The translations under genes and the position numbers were made by a program. Source: Tetrahymena thermophila SB210 (taxonomy: Eukaryota; Ciliophora; Oligohymenophorea; Hymenostomatida; Tetrahymenidae). From it: 64,000 bases of DNA. Below are positions 28,217 to 42,496 of this stretch, piece after piece. The notes under the pieces were generated by a model that was not told the origin of the DNA, did no database searches, and saw only the letters and a program-made list of their open reading frames with translations. Every line of letters starts with the position of its first letter. The first letter of the stretch is position 1. The stretch lies in contig NW_002476567.1 in assembly GCF_000189635.1 (NCBI RefSeq), positions 434,001-498,000 of the forward strand, read 5' to 3'.

Positions 28217-31200
28217 TCACAAAAAAATTGCTGCTATTAGCAATAATAAGAATAGTTCATTTTTTCTTGAGAAAGTATTTATTGTTTTTATTTTTACTTA
28301 AATAGGCAAGGTTGTTTATTTATTAGAAGATACTCCGATTGGTATTAAATAAAATCCTATTGAATCAAAGCTACTTGTATTTTTAAAACTGCTAACTATT
28401 AGTCCAGTTTATCCTGAATAACTTAGTTATTAAATACTTCCTGTTTATTCATCTTTTCTGTTCATAAAAAAGTAACAATCCTATTATTTGAAAAATATTT
28501 TCATCTGGCCATTATGCTAAGCTTAATCAATAATCTAATATTTGTATGAGTTTTTTATAGTGTTGGGTAGTTAATTTGGCTAATAATAAAAGAATATTAG
28601 GCTTTATTAATCTTAAATATCATGCATAGCAAGTATTGTCTACCTTTAATTACTTGATTAGCTGGCAAATCCTTTAAAAATATAGTTTGGCTCTGTAAAA
28701 TATTCAATACATTTTATGTTTTCAAATAATTACTATTTGTTAAATATCATCTATATTTCAAATAATTAAAAATTACTAAAGCTAAGAATAATTTTTGTGA
28801 AATCTATCTAGGAGATACTATATACTTTTGAAACCTGACTTCCTTAATCAACATTATAATTCAAATTATTTAAAATATCTTTGATATTGATTACTTAAAA
28901 TGAGTCAAAATTTTTAGAAATTTAGTAATATGCAAACCCATCTTGAGTAAAGAAAATATTAGATTAACACTGATAGCTCCACATAAAGTAAACTAGCTTT
29001 AAAAGCCTCATTTTTTCATAAACGGAGCAATTAAATGTAAATTGTCCTTCTTCTTAATCAGAAAGTACTATTTAACAAATAGACTATCCTATAATTTAAG
29101 GCTATTAGATTAAAGCAATAAGGCCTAAATTTGGATCATTAGATATTTTATTTAAAACTTATACGTTTTTATCAAATTAAATAGAAGTAGAAATCCATGA
29201 TTAATTTGAAATAATTTAAATCTATGGATCTTAGCTGTACATTTAAGGCTATTATAAAACAGTTATTTTATTAAATTATTAAGTAGAAGAATCTTATTTA
29301 TTTAAGCAAAGAGTAAAAAATGTTTGCTTAATAATATTTTTATTGATAAGAGGATCTAATGTGATCATAATTGATGATTCATCGGTTTGCAAATAGCAGT
29401 AATCGAGATTCTAGCCAAGATTCATGCTAAAAATATTTTGAAAAATTAATTTATTTTAGTAGGTCATTACAATTATTTCTCCAAACAAAATAGTATCATA
29501 TGCATTAATTCCGTTGTTTTATTTGCTAATTAAGCTATTCTGAAGATACATTTTTAAATCTATGTTGTTTAAACTGTAGGTAATCTGCCAACCTAGAAAA
29601 TTGCCGTAATAAGTATTAAAATCATTGAAATAGTAGAGATCATTTACTTTTAAAACTTAAGAGTCATAGTAATTTTAAAGAGATAAAATTCCATCAGATT
29701 GCCTATTTATATAACCTTATTATGAAGCTAAATTTTTTTAGAATTTGAAATTAAAAATCATATGCTAATCTTCTTAAGTTATTTTTTTTAGATTTTTTAA
29801 ATTCGAATCTATTAAAATCTAAGTAGACATGGTGAATTAAAAATCTTAATTAAATTTCTACTATGAAATTTTATAATCCATCTAAAATTATAAATAATAG
29901 GAAAAGTAATAAAATTAAATGTCAGGTACATCGATATTTGTGTTGATGAAACCAATAAGTTTATTTCCGAAGAAGGATATGTTAAAGATATTAGGATCTA
30001 CTGGTATAGAGCAGTAAAGCTAATTTTAAGAGTTGACTTGATATATTCTAAAAATTAATATAACTGAATCATTATTTGAGTTGATAGCAGGTATAGCAAT
30101 ATATTCTTGCATGTTAAAAATATTAGCAGATGTTTAGATTAGAGAAGGATTCGAAAGTTAAAGTTAGTATCCTTGCCCATAAAGTGACCTTAAGAACTAA
30201 GGATCAATATTGTCAGCGAGCAAATAATTTTAATCATTATAGCTATAAATATTAATTTCTGAAGAGTTATCTGCATATTATCTAAATACAGCAAAAGAAG
30301 TATAAAATAAAATTACATTTCTACTTATTTCTTATTTTTATCCTTGAGGTACATTAATATTGTAAGAAAAAAAATTTTTAACATAGTTATAGCTAATTAT
30401 GAGGGTATTATTGGTCGAATAAACTATATTATTTTCATGATTACATTTGATGTTAGTAATTTTAGAAAATTAGAACTATGCAATGAAAGTTTAAGATATT
30501 ATTTAGAAACTACTTTTTGAAAAAAAATAGTATTTATATATTAAAAGGAGATCATATGTTTCAAAAAATAAATAATTGTTCACTGGATCAGTCAGTATGT
30601 TAGTAACATTTTTATTTTATTAATTAAAATATCCAAATTCATATTTTTAAGATTCACTATTAAGTATGGGTATTAAAGCAACAAACCTTTCAAAATTAAT
30701 TATACAAACAATCCCATTTTCATCTATTTTCATTTCTCCTTACTCAAAGTTAGCTTGGTCTAACACTTAAAAATCCAATTAATTATTACCAGTTTATGCG
30801 CTTTCTAAAAGATAAATGTCATAAGCTCCTTAATTTTGATAGATAGTTACAAAAATATTTTCTAAATAAGTAGCTGCCATTCTCAATAAATTTTTTGTTT
30901 CAAATGAATTATAAGAAATTTGATTAATTTATTAAACTAAAGAATATTTTGTTTAAATATCTTTTGCTTCTTGCTGATTAAAATTGAGCTTTAGCTCTGA
31001 TCCTATTATATATTTTTCTATGTTTTTGTAAATCAATTTACCTTAATTTTATTAAATTACTTCATAAATATTTTATTAACTTTATAAAATGTTTATTTCT
31101 GATTAATTTGTATTCAATAGCTATATTTTAAAATTTACTGCTTAGCTAAATGGATTTTCTTGTTCAAGTATGCTAATCAACAATGGAGTTTTTTCAATTT

Positions 31201-32503
31201 AGGACATGTTTATTGCTAAAAAAGGAAGAGATAAACGAACTTAGTTTATTTAATACACTTCAGGGTTATTTCCTATTAAATATGTTAAAATTAAAGTCTC
31301 AAAAATTTAATTTGCAGACATTAAAATTGAATTAGAAGTCGGCAGGTGAGGAAATCTAGAAATAAGTCTACATTTAGCAACAGAAAATCCTAAAATATAA
31401 TTAGATGTTATTATAGCTATTAAATCCTTTTGAATTATAAAAGCTCCAAGTATGAATTAACCCATAGAAACACTATTGAAATTTGTAATTTGTATTTGTA
31501 AGGATTGAAAATTTTAATAATATTTGACATTGTATAATGTTAAATAGATATATTATTAGTTCGAATAATATTCTAATACATAAACTTCAAAAGCGTTAAT
31601 CGATTATACCATTGTGTTATATTCAATATTTGTTGATAGAGGATTTTAAAGATACTCACTTTTAATGTAGTTAATTTTACCATTTAATCCCAGATAAAAA
31701 ACTGCAAAAAATTACTATTTTAAATTTTAGAGATTGCATTTAACAAGATAAAATGAATCATTTTGTAAATATTTCATATTTAAAAAGTTAACATCATAAA
31801 AGGTATCCTTTAACATTAAGTTTTGGTCTTTTATAATAAAAGAAATAATTGAGTTTTCTAAGATTCCTATAAAGTAAAGTTATAGATAAAATTGATACTA
31901 TAAAGACTGTATTCTTGCTAGACTTTAATCTATGTTAATAGGTTAAATAAGAAGTTAATATAAGTTAGCGGTAACTTAATAAACTAAAGTTTATTAGATA
32001 GATGTAGCAATCACTAAGACTGAACTATATGATGGGATTATTTATGTCTCTATTTTCCCTAATTAAGGTCTAATTTTATTTTCGATTGTTATAGAATTTC
32101 TTTTTGTCAATGTTATTACGTTTTCTATATTTGTAATCTCTTCAAAGTACAATTTAAATATAATTTCTGAAGACAAATCATTATTAACTTATACATTAAA
32201 TTTAATTGAAGTAGTCGAGTTGAGCTAATCAACGAAATATGAATCTATTTTCTCAAACTTATCTTGCTATATTGTTTTAGATATTAAGTTTATTGGGTTT
32301 ATAATCTATATTCCATTTAGATTCTAAGTATTATCAACATAGTAATTGCCTTAAGATATTTCAAAATAATCAGATAAGTCTACCTGTTTTTATTCAAATT
32401 ATTACAAATTTATTGCTATATTAATCACCTAGCTTGATGATATTTTAAGACTATTTAGTAAGAGGAAAGTCAATTTTAATAAAAAAATATAATTTAATAT
32501 CAT
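28217..32503 (-). CDS. Large secreted or surface protein, paralogue A (1,428 aa)
   Basis: A single intronless frame of 1,429 codons with many in-frame TAA/TAG and one terminal TGA. The start MILNYIFLLKLTFLLLNSL is a signal peptide. It is followed by the block INLQQFEQKQVDLSDYFEI that is shared with paralogue B at 46035-50378 (INLQQNEYKEIDLSEYFGV). The chain is rich in Asn, Gln, Ile, Tyr and Phe with regularly spaced beta-like segments and few Cys. It ends in a short hydrophobic run (LFLLLLIAAIFL) right at the C-terminus, which could be a GPI-addition signal or a tail anchor. The pre-terminal block FDSIGFYLIPIGVSSNKQTT matches FDQIGFYLTPLGVNSNQKTT in paralogue B. No named domain was recognised; the DLSDYF motif is loosely like the first strand of cadherin-like folds. 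Predicted at the cell surface or in a secretory compartment. Confidence 0.82.
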
Positions 32504-33639
32504 TAATTTCTTTTCTTTCTATTGATTTTACCAAAATATTAAGCAAATTAATTAAATATTTATTGAATTATATCATTAAGTTATTAATGCTAAAATTGGA
32601 ATCTAAAATATTAAAATATTAATATTATTAGATATATCAATTAATTAAATCTGATTATAAAAAGGGATATCACAATGCTAAATTTATATATTTAATAATT
32701 TTTTTTGATTAAAATAAATATCATTTTTGGGATTTAAAGAATAATAGCTTTAAAATATTCAACTAAAATAAATACTCTAAAAAAATAAAGAAAGTAAAGA
32801 TGTCTATTTAATCAACAAATAATCTAAATTTTTGTATGTGTTGATTTCAGGTTAAATATGATTATTTTTAGACTATTATTTAAATATTATTTCCTTAATA
32901 TAAATCAGAGGACAATTAAAACTTTGCTATATTACAATTATTCAACAAGCATTTTTATTTATAAATGAGATAATAAAATAAGCAAATAAATCATTATTTT
33001 AAGCATAAACATTTAACTATTTTATAAATTATTTACTTAAATTAATAGATTATTAGGTAAATTTATATTATATGTTAATTCAGAAATATATTAAGCTTAA
33101 TTTGGCTATACATTTTGCCACTCAAAAATGAGATAATTTATATTTTTACAAATTAAAATTGTATTTTTATATATTTATAGTATTTATTCTTAATTATATT
33201 TAAATATTTTTACTTCAAAATTTAGGAAGTAATGAACGATAAAAAAAAAATAATTTAATTTAACAGTTATTTTATTTATTAATATTTGGTATTCCTAATA
33301 AATTAGCTAATTTTTATTATATATTCATTATTTTCATAATTAAATAAAATCAATTAATTTAATGTAAAATTCAGTTTTAGTTTCATGAACTTATCAGCCT
33401 TGAGAAGTGTCAGTATTTGACTAAATTTCTCATATTCCTATTTATCTAGAATATTAAAATTTTAAAAAATATTTTATCTATTAAAATTTTAAAAAATATT
33501 TTATCTATTAAAATTTTAATAATTTGATTTGAAATATTACAGATAGTTTTTTAAATGTAGGAAAACCTGTATATTAATTGAATGTATATCTAGACTTAAT
33601 AAAATTTTTAATTATTTTATATAATAAATATGGTTTGAT
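32504..33639. other. Intergenic region left of the array
   Basis: A/T-rich sequence lies upstream of paralogue A and before the first repeat unit. It contains the 27-nt tandem repeat at 33453-33518 and no supported gene. Confidence 0.5.
33453..33518. repeat. 27-nt tandem repeat, about 2.4 copies
   Basis: The unit starts ATTAAAATTTTAAAAAATAT and is repeated exactly at 33453 and 33480, with a partial third copy from 33507. It sits about 120 bases before the start of the 4.5 kb duplication. Confidence 0.9.
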
Positions 33640-33869
33640 ACAAATAAAATAATAAAATATCTACTCTAAATTTCATTTAAAAGTTACTTTTTTACAGTAA
33701 AAATTCAACTTTATTTATTTCATTTATATAATCATATTTTTGATGATAAATTTATAAAAATTGAACTAATATATTTTTAAAAATAAATTAACTTGCAAAA
33801 AATAATTAATAGATATTTATTTTTGCATTTTTTATTGTAAATTAATAAATATTTTATTTATTTAATTTA

Positions 33870-35490
33870 CATAACTTAAATTTAATAACTTCTAAAGATT
33901 TTATTTTAACCATGGCAACTATTATTGTTTTATATACATATTTTGTTTATCAATCATCTCAGTATTTTACTAATTATTTATACCCAAAATATAAATCTCA
34001 AAGTTTTCTCTTTAATTTGTAGATTTTTAATTAATCAGAGATTTTATCGCATTTATTTAGATTAAAATATGTGTTATTTAAAATTATTAATGAACAAAAA
34101 AGAAACTTTTTATAATTAATTAATTATTCAAAATTTTGCTTGTTACTCCTATTATTTTTAATAATTAACCTCTACTCACCGTTTAAATTAAACCAAATTG
34201 AATAATGTGATTGAAATATGGAAATAAAAATTACATATAAAACCACTTAAATATTAGGAAAAAAATACCTCAAAGTAGAAGTAAATGAACTATATTGATA
34301 AATATTTAATTTCTAAGCAGATAATATTAAAGGCTTATTTAATAGAATAAAAATACTTAATAACTGTGAATTGAAAAATCATCAGTAGAATATTCCTCGA
34401 GAAACTCATAAAATTTTCAGATATGATATCTTAATATTATTAAAAGACTTACTCACAGATAGGAGATATATTACAGAACATCTAGGTTTAATATCCTAAT
34501 GTCCTTGAACTTTAAGCTAATTTTAATGCTATTTTTGAGGTATTGATGTCTTTAGAAATTTTAGATTGACAATTAGTGCAGAATTTAATTAAATAAGATT
34601 TTTTTTTACTTTTTTATCAAATTTTTATGAATCAATACATAGAATAAATAAATCAATTCAAAATTAAAAGGAAATTTATTTAATAAAAAAATTAATAATA
34701 ACGTGTAAAAAGAAAAATTAAATTTAAGTAGTCACTATTCTCTAATATCGTCACTGATTGATTAAAGCAAAATCACTAGAATGAATTGACTGTAAGAATT
34801 AACTGCTTTTGAATATAATTCAATGTTAGATAGTTGAGTGTAAAGAAGAAAGCATCTTATAAATTAGTTAAAAAGAAGTTAGTATAAAAAATATAAATTA
34901 TATTTTTATAAATTCAGATTAAAGTAATAGCCATCTTAAAATATATTATTTTAAGATAAAAAAATTAAATTACTGATTAAATTTTCCTTAAATGTTTGTG
35001 AATATTTTTTTAAAAAAATCTATTTTAGGTGTACAAAATTTAATTTAATCTAAAGTAAATAAATTTTTACACAAAATTTGATGCTCAATTTTTTTTTACA
35101 AATGTTTATGTTATTATCTATGGCTGGTTCTAAGTCTTAAAAGGTAAAATAAAACCAAGTTAAAATTAAATTGAATATAAGAATAGGTTAATAAAATATA
35201 ATACTTCATTGAATTTCGCAAAAATGTAGTGTCTTAAAAGATTAAATTCCAAAAAAGAAATTCCATTTAAATTTTGCTAATAATTAATAAAATTAATTTA
35301 TATTTTTTATATATCAACAAACAACAAGCAATTTATAAACGTTAAAAAATCATTTATTATTTAGATTAATATCATAATAAATATCAAGTCTTATTTCAAG
35401 GTGATAAATAAGATAGTGATAATTTTTTTAAATCAAGTGGAAGAAATGAGTATTATTTTAAATGTTTAAAATATGAAAGTAATATTTAAA
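33870..35490 (+). pseudogene. Decayed relative of the two-pass membrane protein genes (copy psi-1)
   Basis: Sequence collinear with the intact genes is visible along almost the whole length. The membrane-span region (ATTGTTTTATATACATATTT), the DPKYRSQ-like block, the CxNQxELNN region, the second-span flank with the DFFLLFL run and the region before the first intron all line up. It is broken by many frameshifts and small deletions and has no start matching the intact genes. The divergence from the intact copies is far larger than that among the intact copies, so it decayed before the 4.5 kb unit was duplicated. The fragment sits 0.4 kb upstream of the first intact gene. Confidence 0.85.
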
Positions 35491-35559
35491 AAAATATTTT
35501 TAAGGTTTTATTTTCAAAAAATGTAGTTTTGTTATATCTTTATTTTTCATTAACACTTG

Positions 35560-35881
35560 AGAGCATGATCATTTTTTAAATAAATGGACCTCTCCTTTTC
35601 CTACAAAAAAAATAATTAACTTTCTTTTTTGTCTTTTCTATATTTAAATTAAAAGAAATTGTTATTTCATTGTGTTTTTCTAATGGATTGATCATTAAAT
35701 AATTTGATTTAATTTAATTTTTATTTTGATTTTATACCTTCTTAAAGTAATTCGTAGCCAGCTTTTAGATGAACTATTTTTGGGAATTTTTTGTTTAAAT
35801 AAAATAAAAAATTTAATTTACATAAAAATTTAATGTATTAATAAATTAAATAAAATAAAAGTAAAAATAAGTTAAAAAAGA
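35560..35881 (+). promoter_or_regulatory. Conserved leader/promoter block, array copy 1
   Basis: The block upstream of the first intact array gene contains GACCTCTCCTTTTCCTAC near 35587 and the AATTCGTAGCCAGC element near 35749. It is repeated almost unchanged before copies 2 and 3. Conservation in otherwise drifting A/T DNA suggests a promoter or leader, or simply recent duplication. Confidence 0.5.
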
Positions 35882-38037
35882 ATGAATATTGCTAAATTTG
35901 ATATTTTTTCATCTCATTTCTTATTTAACATTCAAAATTAAGACAGAAGAAAAGCAACTACAACAGGATTTATTTTAACTTTGGTTACTATCCTTGTTGT
36001 GTTTACATATTTTGTTTATTTGTCGTATCATTATTTCACAAATTAGATAGACCCAAAATACAGATCTTAAAGTTAAAGCTCTTAGAATGTAGAATTGCCA
36101 ATAATCAAAGATCTCATCGCATTTAGATTTGAGTATGACTAAAATAAAAACATTAAAGAACTAGAACAAAAAAATAATAAAACTTATCTGAATCACTACG
36201 CAATGTTTAGACTTCAAAATAAATCAAATGAAAATTTAGTACTTTTAAAATTATAAAGCTGTTAGAATCCTTTGCTTTCAGACTACACTTGTATAGACAC
36301 TTCTTCTGTTTCCGATTAACTTTTAGAGTTAAACAGCAAAGAAAACATCATTTCATAAATACTCATTCTAACTTTTACTTGCTATTCAGATTATTTTCAA
36401 TAATAAACTCCTCCTAATTGTGCAAACCAAACAGAATTGAATAATGTTATTGGATAGTGGAGAGCAAAATTGCATATTAAGCTACTTACGTCTTAGTATA
36501 ACATCACCTCATAGTAGATGGATATCAATTATATCGATAAGTTTTTATATTTAAGCACATCGCAGGGTTCTTTTACATATTTAACAGCATAAAAATACTT
36601 AACTACTATTAAAGATGGAATATTTTTCTAATCTTCAGTAGAATATTCTTCCCTAGGTTCATACGAGTTTCAGACATAATAACTAAATATTTTATAAGAT
36701 AATATCCCTATAGGAGATCTCTGCTTATAACTAGGAAATATTATATAGCAAATCTATATTTAATATCCTACTTTTCCTGAAGTATTAGCTCTTGTTAATA
36801 CGATATTCGCTATATTGATGACTCTAGGATATTTAGGTAGGCATTTAGCGCAGGAGTTAATAAGACAAGATTTTTTTTTACTTTTTTTACAAAACTTCTA
36901 CTAGAATTCTTATGAATCAATTCTCAGAATAAATAATTTATTCCAAAATTAAGAGGTTATTTTTTTTGACAAGAAAATGAAAAAGTCTGAGGATATAGAA
37001 GAAAAAAATACAGATTAAGATAATGTGAGTGTGCCAACAATTTTAACAAAATCAAAAGAACAAATTAACAAATAGTAGTCATTTAAACCAATTTAATTTG
37101 ATTTTAAAAATTATTTAGATGAATAAAAGGAATAAACTAAAGATGAAACACCAAAATCATTATTCTATTCAAAATAAATTTCTTAAAGTGATAAATTAAT
37201 TTATTAAGAAAATGCATTACATAATAGTAAAAAAACAAGTAGAAAGTAAAATCATTTTCAAAATTAACAAGTTAAAAAAATTTTACAAAATGATACTTTA
37301 TCATAAAAAAAAAATGAAATTTCAATGGCATTTTCTGAAGCAATAAAAACAGAAATTCCATAAATTACAAATTAAAGTAATAATTATCTAAGAACAGACA
37401 ATACTTAATTAATTTAGGAAAAAAAGTTAAGTTGTAAAGATTATTTGTTTGATAGATTAAAAGCAATTTAAGATAAAAATAATCTAATTAAGGTGCACAA
37501 AATTTTATTTAATAAAAAGTAAGCTTAATTTTTAAAAGTATCATTGATAATAAAGACAAATTTTTTATTTTAAAAGGTGTTGTTAACTATTTAGAAAACC
37601 TGAAAATGAAATCTAAAATGAAATAAAACGTGAAATTGAATAGGAAGTAATGAGATATCTAAATATATTTGAAGTTTACAAAGATTTGTTATTGTTGAAA
37701 AAAGCTATAATGATGCTATTAACTCAAGAGTAATTAGCTGCAATAAAGTTTATAGGTTGCTCTCCTCCTTCTTGTTAAAAGTCGAATTAACAAAAAAAAG
37801 GTGACATGTCAAAATAAAAATGTATTCTTTTTATATTTGATAATAAAATTTAAATGATATTTTTTTTATTAAAATAAAAAAGTTAACTTTTTACAAAGTC
37901 AAATAGAAATATTGTCATCAGCAGAATTATAATCTTAATATTTCTAAAGTTATATAGAAAAGTGTTAAAATAGTGATAATTTGAGTGATTTGGACAAAAG
38001 AATAATATCCTGCATTTTCAAAATTGAATAAAATTGA
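35882..38037 (+). CDS. Two-pass membrane protein with long cytosolic tail, array copy 1 (678 aa)
   Basis: Exons 35882-37518, 37577-37821 and 37883-38037 (679 codons). The N-terminus MNIAKFDIFSSHFLFNIQ is followed by a first span GFILTLVTILVVFTYFVYL (about 33-51). A luminal or extracellular loop of ~245 residues carries paired Cys (SCQNPLLSDYTC, TCYSDYF, NCANQTEL), and a second span FPEVLALVNTIFAILMTLGY lies near 298-318. A t-SNARE-like topology is excluded. The remaining ~350 residues are a Q/N/K-rich cytosolic tail with a conserved helical block, EVYKDLLLLKKAIMMLLTQE, after the first intron. I recall large ciliate families with the same N-terminal FDxFS...F.FN block and architecture, all of unknown function. 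The donor GTAAG at 37519 is strong. Confidence 0.85.
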
Positions 38038-38369
38038 TAATATATTAAATTCATATAAATATTTATTTAAATACAGTAAATCCTCATTAATCTACACTAT
38101 AAATTATTTTTCAATATGATTTTTAAAGATATTTAATACTAATAAAATAATAAAATACCTACTCTAAATTTCATTTAAAAGTTACTTTTTTACAGTAAAA
38201 ATACAAATTGATAATTTATTCCATATGTATAATCATTTTTTTGATGACAAATTTATAAAAATTGAACTAATATATTTTTAAAAATAAATTAACTTGCTAA
38301 AAACAAATGATAGATATTTATTTTTGTGTTTTTTTTTGTAAATTAATAAATATTTTGTTTATTTAAATT

Positions 38370-39960
38370 ACATAACCTAAATTTAATAACTTCTAAAGAT
38401 TTTATTTTAACCATGGCATCTATTGTTGTTTTATCTATATATTGTTGTTTATTTATCATCTCAGTATTTTACTGATTATATAGACCTAAAATATAAATCT
38501 CAAAATTTTGTCTTTAATCTGTAGATTTTTAATTAATCAGAGATTTTATCACATTTGTTTAGATTTAAATATGAGTAATTTAAAATTGTTAATGAACCAA
38601 TAAAAAAACTTTTTCAAATTAATTATTCAAAATTTTGCTTTTTACTCCATAATAATTAACCTCTACTCATAGTTTAAATTAAACCAAATTGAATAATGTA
38701 ATTGAAATATGGAAATCAAAATTACATATAAAACCACTTAAATATTAGGAAAAAAATACCTCAAAGTAGAAGTAAATCAACTACATGATAAATATTTAAT
38801 TTCTAAGCAGATAATAGTATAGGCTTATTTAATAATGACTGTGAATTGAAGAATCTTCAGCAGAATAGTCCTCGAATAAATCATAAAATTTTTCAGATAT
38901 AATATCTTAATATTATTTTAGGTTAATAATTTATACAAGAGACATGCTCATAGATAAGAGATATATTACAGAAAATCTAGGTTTAATAACCTAATATCCT
39001 TGAACTTTAAGCTAATTTTAATGTTATTTTTGAGATTTGATGTCTTTAGAAATTTTAGATTGACATTTAGTACAGAATTTAATTAGATAAATTTTTTTTT
39101 TACTTTTTTATCAAAAGTTTTACCAATCAATTCATAGAATAAATAAAAATTTAATTCAAAATTAAAAGGAAATTTATTTGATAAAAAATTAAATAATAAT
39201 GTGTAAAAAGAAAAATTAAATTTAAGTAGTCACTATTCTCTAATATCGTCACTGATTAAAGCAAAATCTTAAGAATGAATTGACTGTAAGAATTAACTGC
39301 TTTTGAATTTAATTAAATTCAATAATTAGTTAGATAGTAAACTGTAAAGAAGAAAGCATCTTATAAATTAGTTAAAAAGAAGTTAAAAAATATAAATTAT
39401 ATTTTTATAAATTCAGATTAAAGTAATAGCCATCTTAAAACATATTATTTTAAGATAAAAAAATTAAATTACCAATTAGATTTGCCTTAAAAGTTTATGA
39501 GTATTTTTTAAAAAAATCTATTTTAGGTTTACAAAATTTAATTTAATCTAAAGTAAATAAATTATACACAAAATTTGATGGTAAATTTTTTTTACAAATG
39601 TTTATATTACTATCTATGGCTGGTTCTAAGTCTTATAAGGTTAAATAAAGCCAAGTTAAAATTAAATTGAATGTAATAATAGGTTAATAAAATATATATC
39701 TCATTGAATTGTGCAAAAAATGTAGTGTTTTAAAAGATTAAATTCCATATAAATTTTGCTTAAAATTAATTTATTTTTTTTAAAATATCAAACAACAAGC
39801 AATCTATAAATGTTAAAAACTCATTTATTGTTTGGATTAATATCAGAATAAATATCAAGTCTTATTTCAGGGTGATAAATAAGATAGTGATAATTTAAAT
39901 CAAGTGGAAGAAATGAGTATGATTTTGAATGTCTAATATATGAAAGTAATATATTTTAAA
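38370..39960 (+). pseudogene. Decayed relative of the two-pass membrane protein genes (copy psi-2)
   Basis: This is the unit-2 counterpart of psi-1, lying between intact copies 1 and 2. It aligns with psi-1 along its length (shared CATGGC start region near 38412 and shared TGGCTGGTTCTAAGTC block near 39617) and carries extra small indels of its own. The shared lesions show that the ancestor was already broken before duplication. Its distance to intact copy 2 is the same as that of psi-1 to copy 1. Confidence 0.85.
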
Positions 39961-40039
39961 ATTTTTTAAAGGTTTTATTTTAAAAAAATGTAGTTTTATT
40001 ATATCTTTATTTCAAATATCATTTAAACTTGAGAGCATG

Positions 40040-40334
40040 ATCATTTTTAAATAAAGGGACCTCTCCTTTCCTACAAAAAAAATAATTAACTTTCTTTTTT
40101 GTCTTTTCTATATTTAAATTTAAAAGAAATTTTTATTTTGTTGTGTTTTTCTAATGGATTGATCACTACATATTTGATTTAATTTAATTTTTATTTTGAT
40201 TCTATACCTTCTTAAAGTAATTCGTAGCCAGCTCTTAGATGAATTATTTATGGGAATTGTTTGTTTAAATAAAATAAAAAATTTAATGTAATAATAAGTT
40301 AAATAAAATAAAAGTAAAAATAAGTAAAAAAAGA
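40040..40334 (+). promoter_or_regulatory. Conserved leader/promoter block, array copy 2
   Basis: A near-identical repeat of the block before copy 1, with GGACCTCTCCTTTCCTAC near 40059 and the AATTCGTAGCCAGC element near 40220. Role inferred from position and conservation. Confidence 0.5.
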
Positions 40335-42496
40335 ATGAATATTGCTAAATTTGATATTTTTTCATCTCATTTCTTATTTAATATTCAAAACTAAGACAGA
40401 AGAAAAGCAACTACAACAGGGTTTATTTTAACTTTGGTTACTATTCTTGTTGTGTTTACATATTTTGTTTATTTGTCATATCATTATTTCACAAATTAGA
40501 TAGACCCAAAATACAGATCTTAAAGTTTAAGCTCTTAGAATGTAGACTTGCCAATAATCAAAGATCTGATCGCATTTAGATTTGAGTATGACTAAAATAA
40601 AAACATTAATGAACTAGAACAAAAAAATAATAAAACTTATCTGAATCACTACGCAATGTTTAGACTTCAAAATAAATCAAATGAAAATTTAGTACTTTTA
40701 AAATTATAAAGCTGTTAGAATCCTTTGCTTTCAGACTACACTTGTATAGACACTTCTTCTGTTTCCGATTAACTTTTAGAGTTAAACAGCAACGAAAACA
40801 TCTTTTCATAAATACTCATTCTAACTTTCGCTTGCTACTCAGATTATTTTCAATAATAAACTCCTCCTAATTGTGCAAATCAAACAGAATTGAATAATGT
40901 TATTGGATAGTGGAAATCAAAATTACATATTAAGCTACTTACGTCTTAGTATAACATCACCTCATAGTTGATAGATATCAACTACATCGATAGGTATTTA
41001 TATTTAAGCACATCGCAGGGTTCTTTTACTTATTTAACAGCATAAAAATACTTAACTACTATTAAAGATGGAATATTTTTCTAATCTTCAGTAGAATATT
41101 CTTCCCTAGGTTCATATGATTTTCAGACATAATAACTTAATATTTTATAAAATTATGTCCCTTTAGGAGAGCTCTGCATATAACTAGGGAATATAATTTA
41201 GCAAATCTATATTTAATATCCTACTTTTCCTGAAGTATTAGCTCTTGTTAATACAATATTCGCTATATTTATGACTCTAGGATATTTAGGTAGGCATTTA
41301 GCTCAGGAGTTAATTAGACAAGATTTTTTTTTACTTTTTTTACAAAACTTCTACTAGAATTCTTATGAATCAATTCTAAGAATAAATAATTTATTCCAAA
41401 ATTAAGAAGTAATTTTTTTTGACAAGAAAATGAAAAAGTCTGAGGATATAGAAGAAAAAAATACTAATTAAGATTAAGATTATGTGAGTGTTCCAACAAT
41501 TTTAACAAAATCAAAAGAATAAATTGACAAATAGTAGTCATTTAAACCAATTTAATTGGATTTTAAAAATTATTTAGATGAATAAAAGGAATAAACTAAA
41601 GATGAAACACCAAAATCAATATTCTATTCAAAATAAATTACTTAAAGTGATAAATTAATTTATGAAGAAAATGCATTACATAATAGTAAAAAAACAAGTA
41701 GAAAGTAAAATCATTTTTAAAATTAACAAGTTAAAAAAATTTTACAAAATGATAATTTATCATCAAAAAAAAATGAAATTACAATGACATTTTCTGAAGC
41801 AATAAAAACAGAAATTCCATAAATTACAAATTAAAGTAATAATAATCTAAAAACAGACAATTCTTAATTATTTTTAGAAAAAAAGTTAAGTTGTAAAGAT
41901 TATTTGTTTGATAGATTAAAAGCAATTTAAGATAAAAATAATCTAATTAAGGTGCACAAAATTTTATTTAATAATAAGTAAGCTTAATTTTTAAAAGTAT
42001 CATTGATAGTAAAGACAAATTTTTTATTTTAAAAGGTGTTGTTAACTATTTAGAAATCCTGAAAATGAAATCTAAAATTAAATAAAACGTGAAATTGAAT
42101 AGGAAGTAATGAGATATCTAAATATTTTTGAAGTTTACAAAGATTTGCTATTGTTGAAAAAAGCAATTATGATGCTATTAACTCAAGAGTAATTAGCTGC
42201 AATAAAGTTTATTGGCTGCTCTCCTCCTTCTTATTAAAAGTTTAATTAAGAAAAAAAAGGTGACATGTCAAAACAAAATTGTATTCTTTTTATATTTGAT
42301 AATAAAATTTAAATGATATTTTTTTTATTAAAATAAAAAAGTTAACTTTTTACAAAGTCAAATAGAAATATTGTCATCAGCAGAATTATAATCTTAATAT
42401 TTCTAAAGTTATATAGAAAAGTGTTAAAATAGTGATAATTTGAGCGATTTGGACAAAAGAATAATATCCTCTATTTTCAAAATTGAATAAAATTGA
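40335..42496 (+). CDS. Two-pass membrane protein, array copy 2 (680 aa)
   Basis: Exons 40335-41977, 42036-42280 and 42342-42496 (681 codons), with the same splice positions and phases as copy 1. The protein differs from copy 1 by scattered substitutions and a two-residue insertion in the acidic stretch after the second span (near residue 378). Both spans, all loop cysteines and the LLKKAIMMLLTQEQLAAIKF block are kept, and no frame damage is seen. Most differences are conservative or silent, suggesting that the gene is maintained or very young. Confidence 0.85.
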
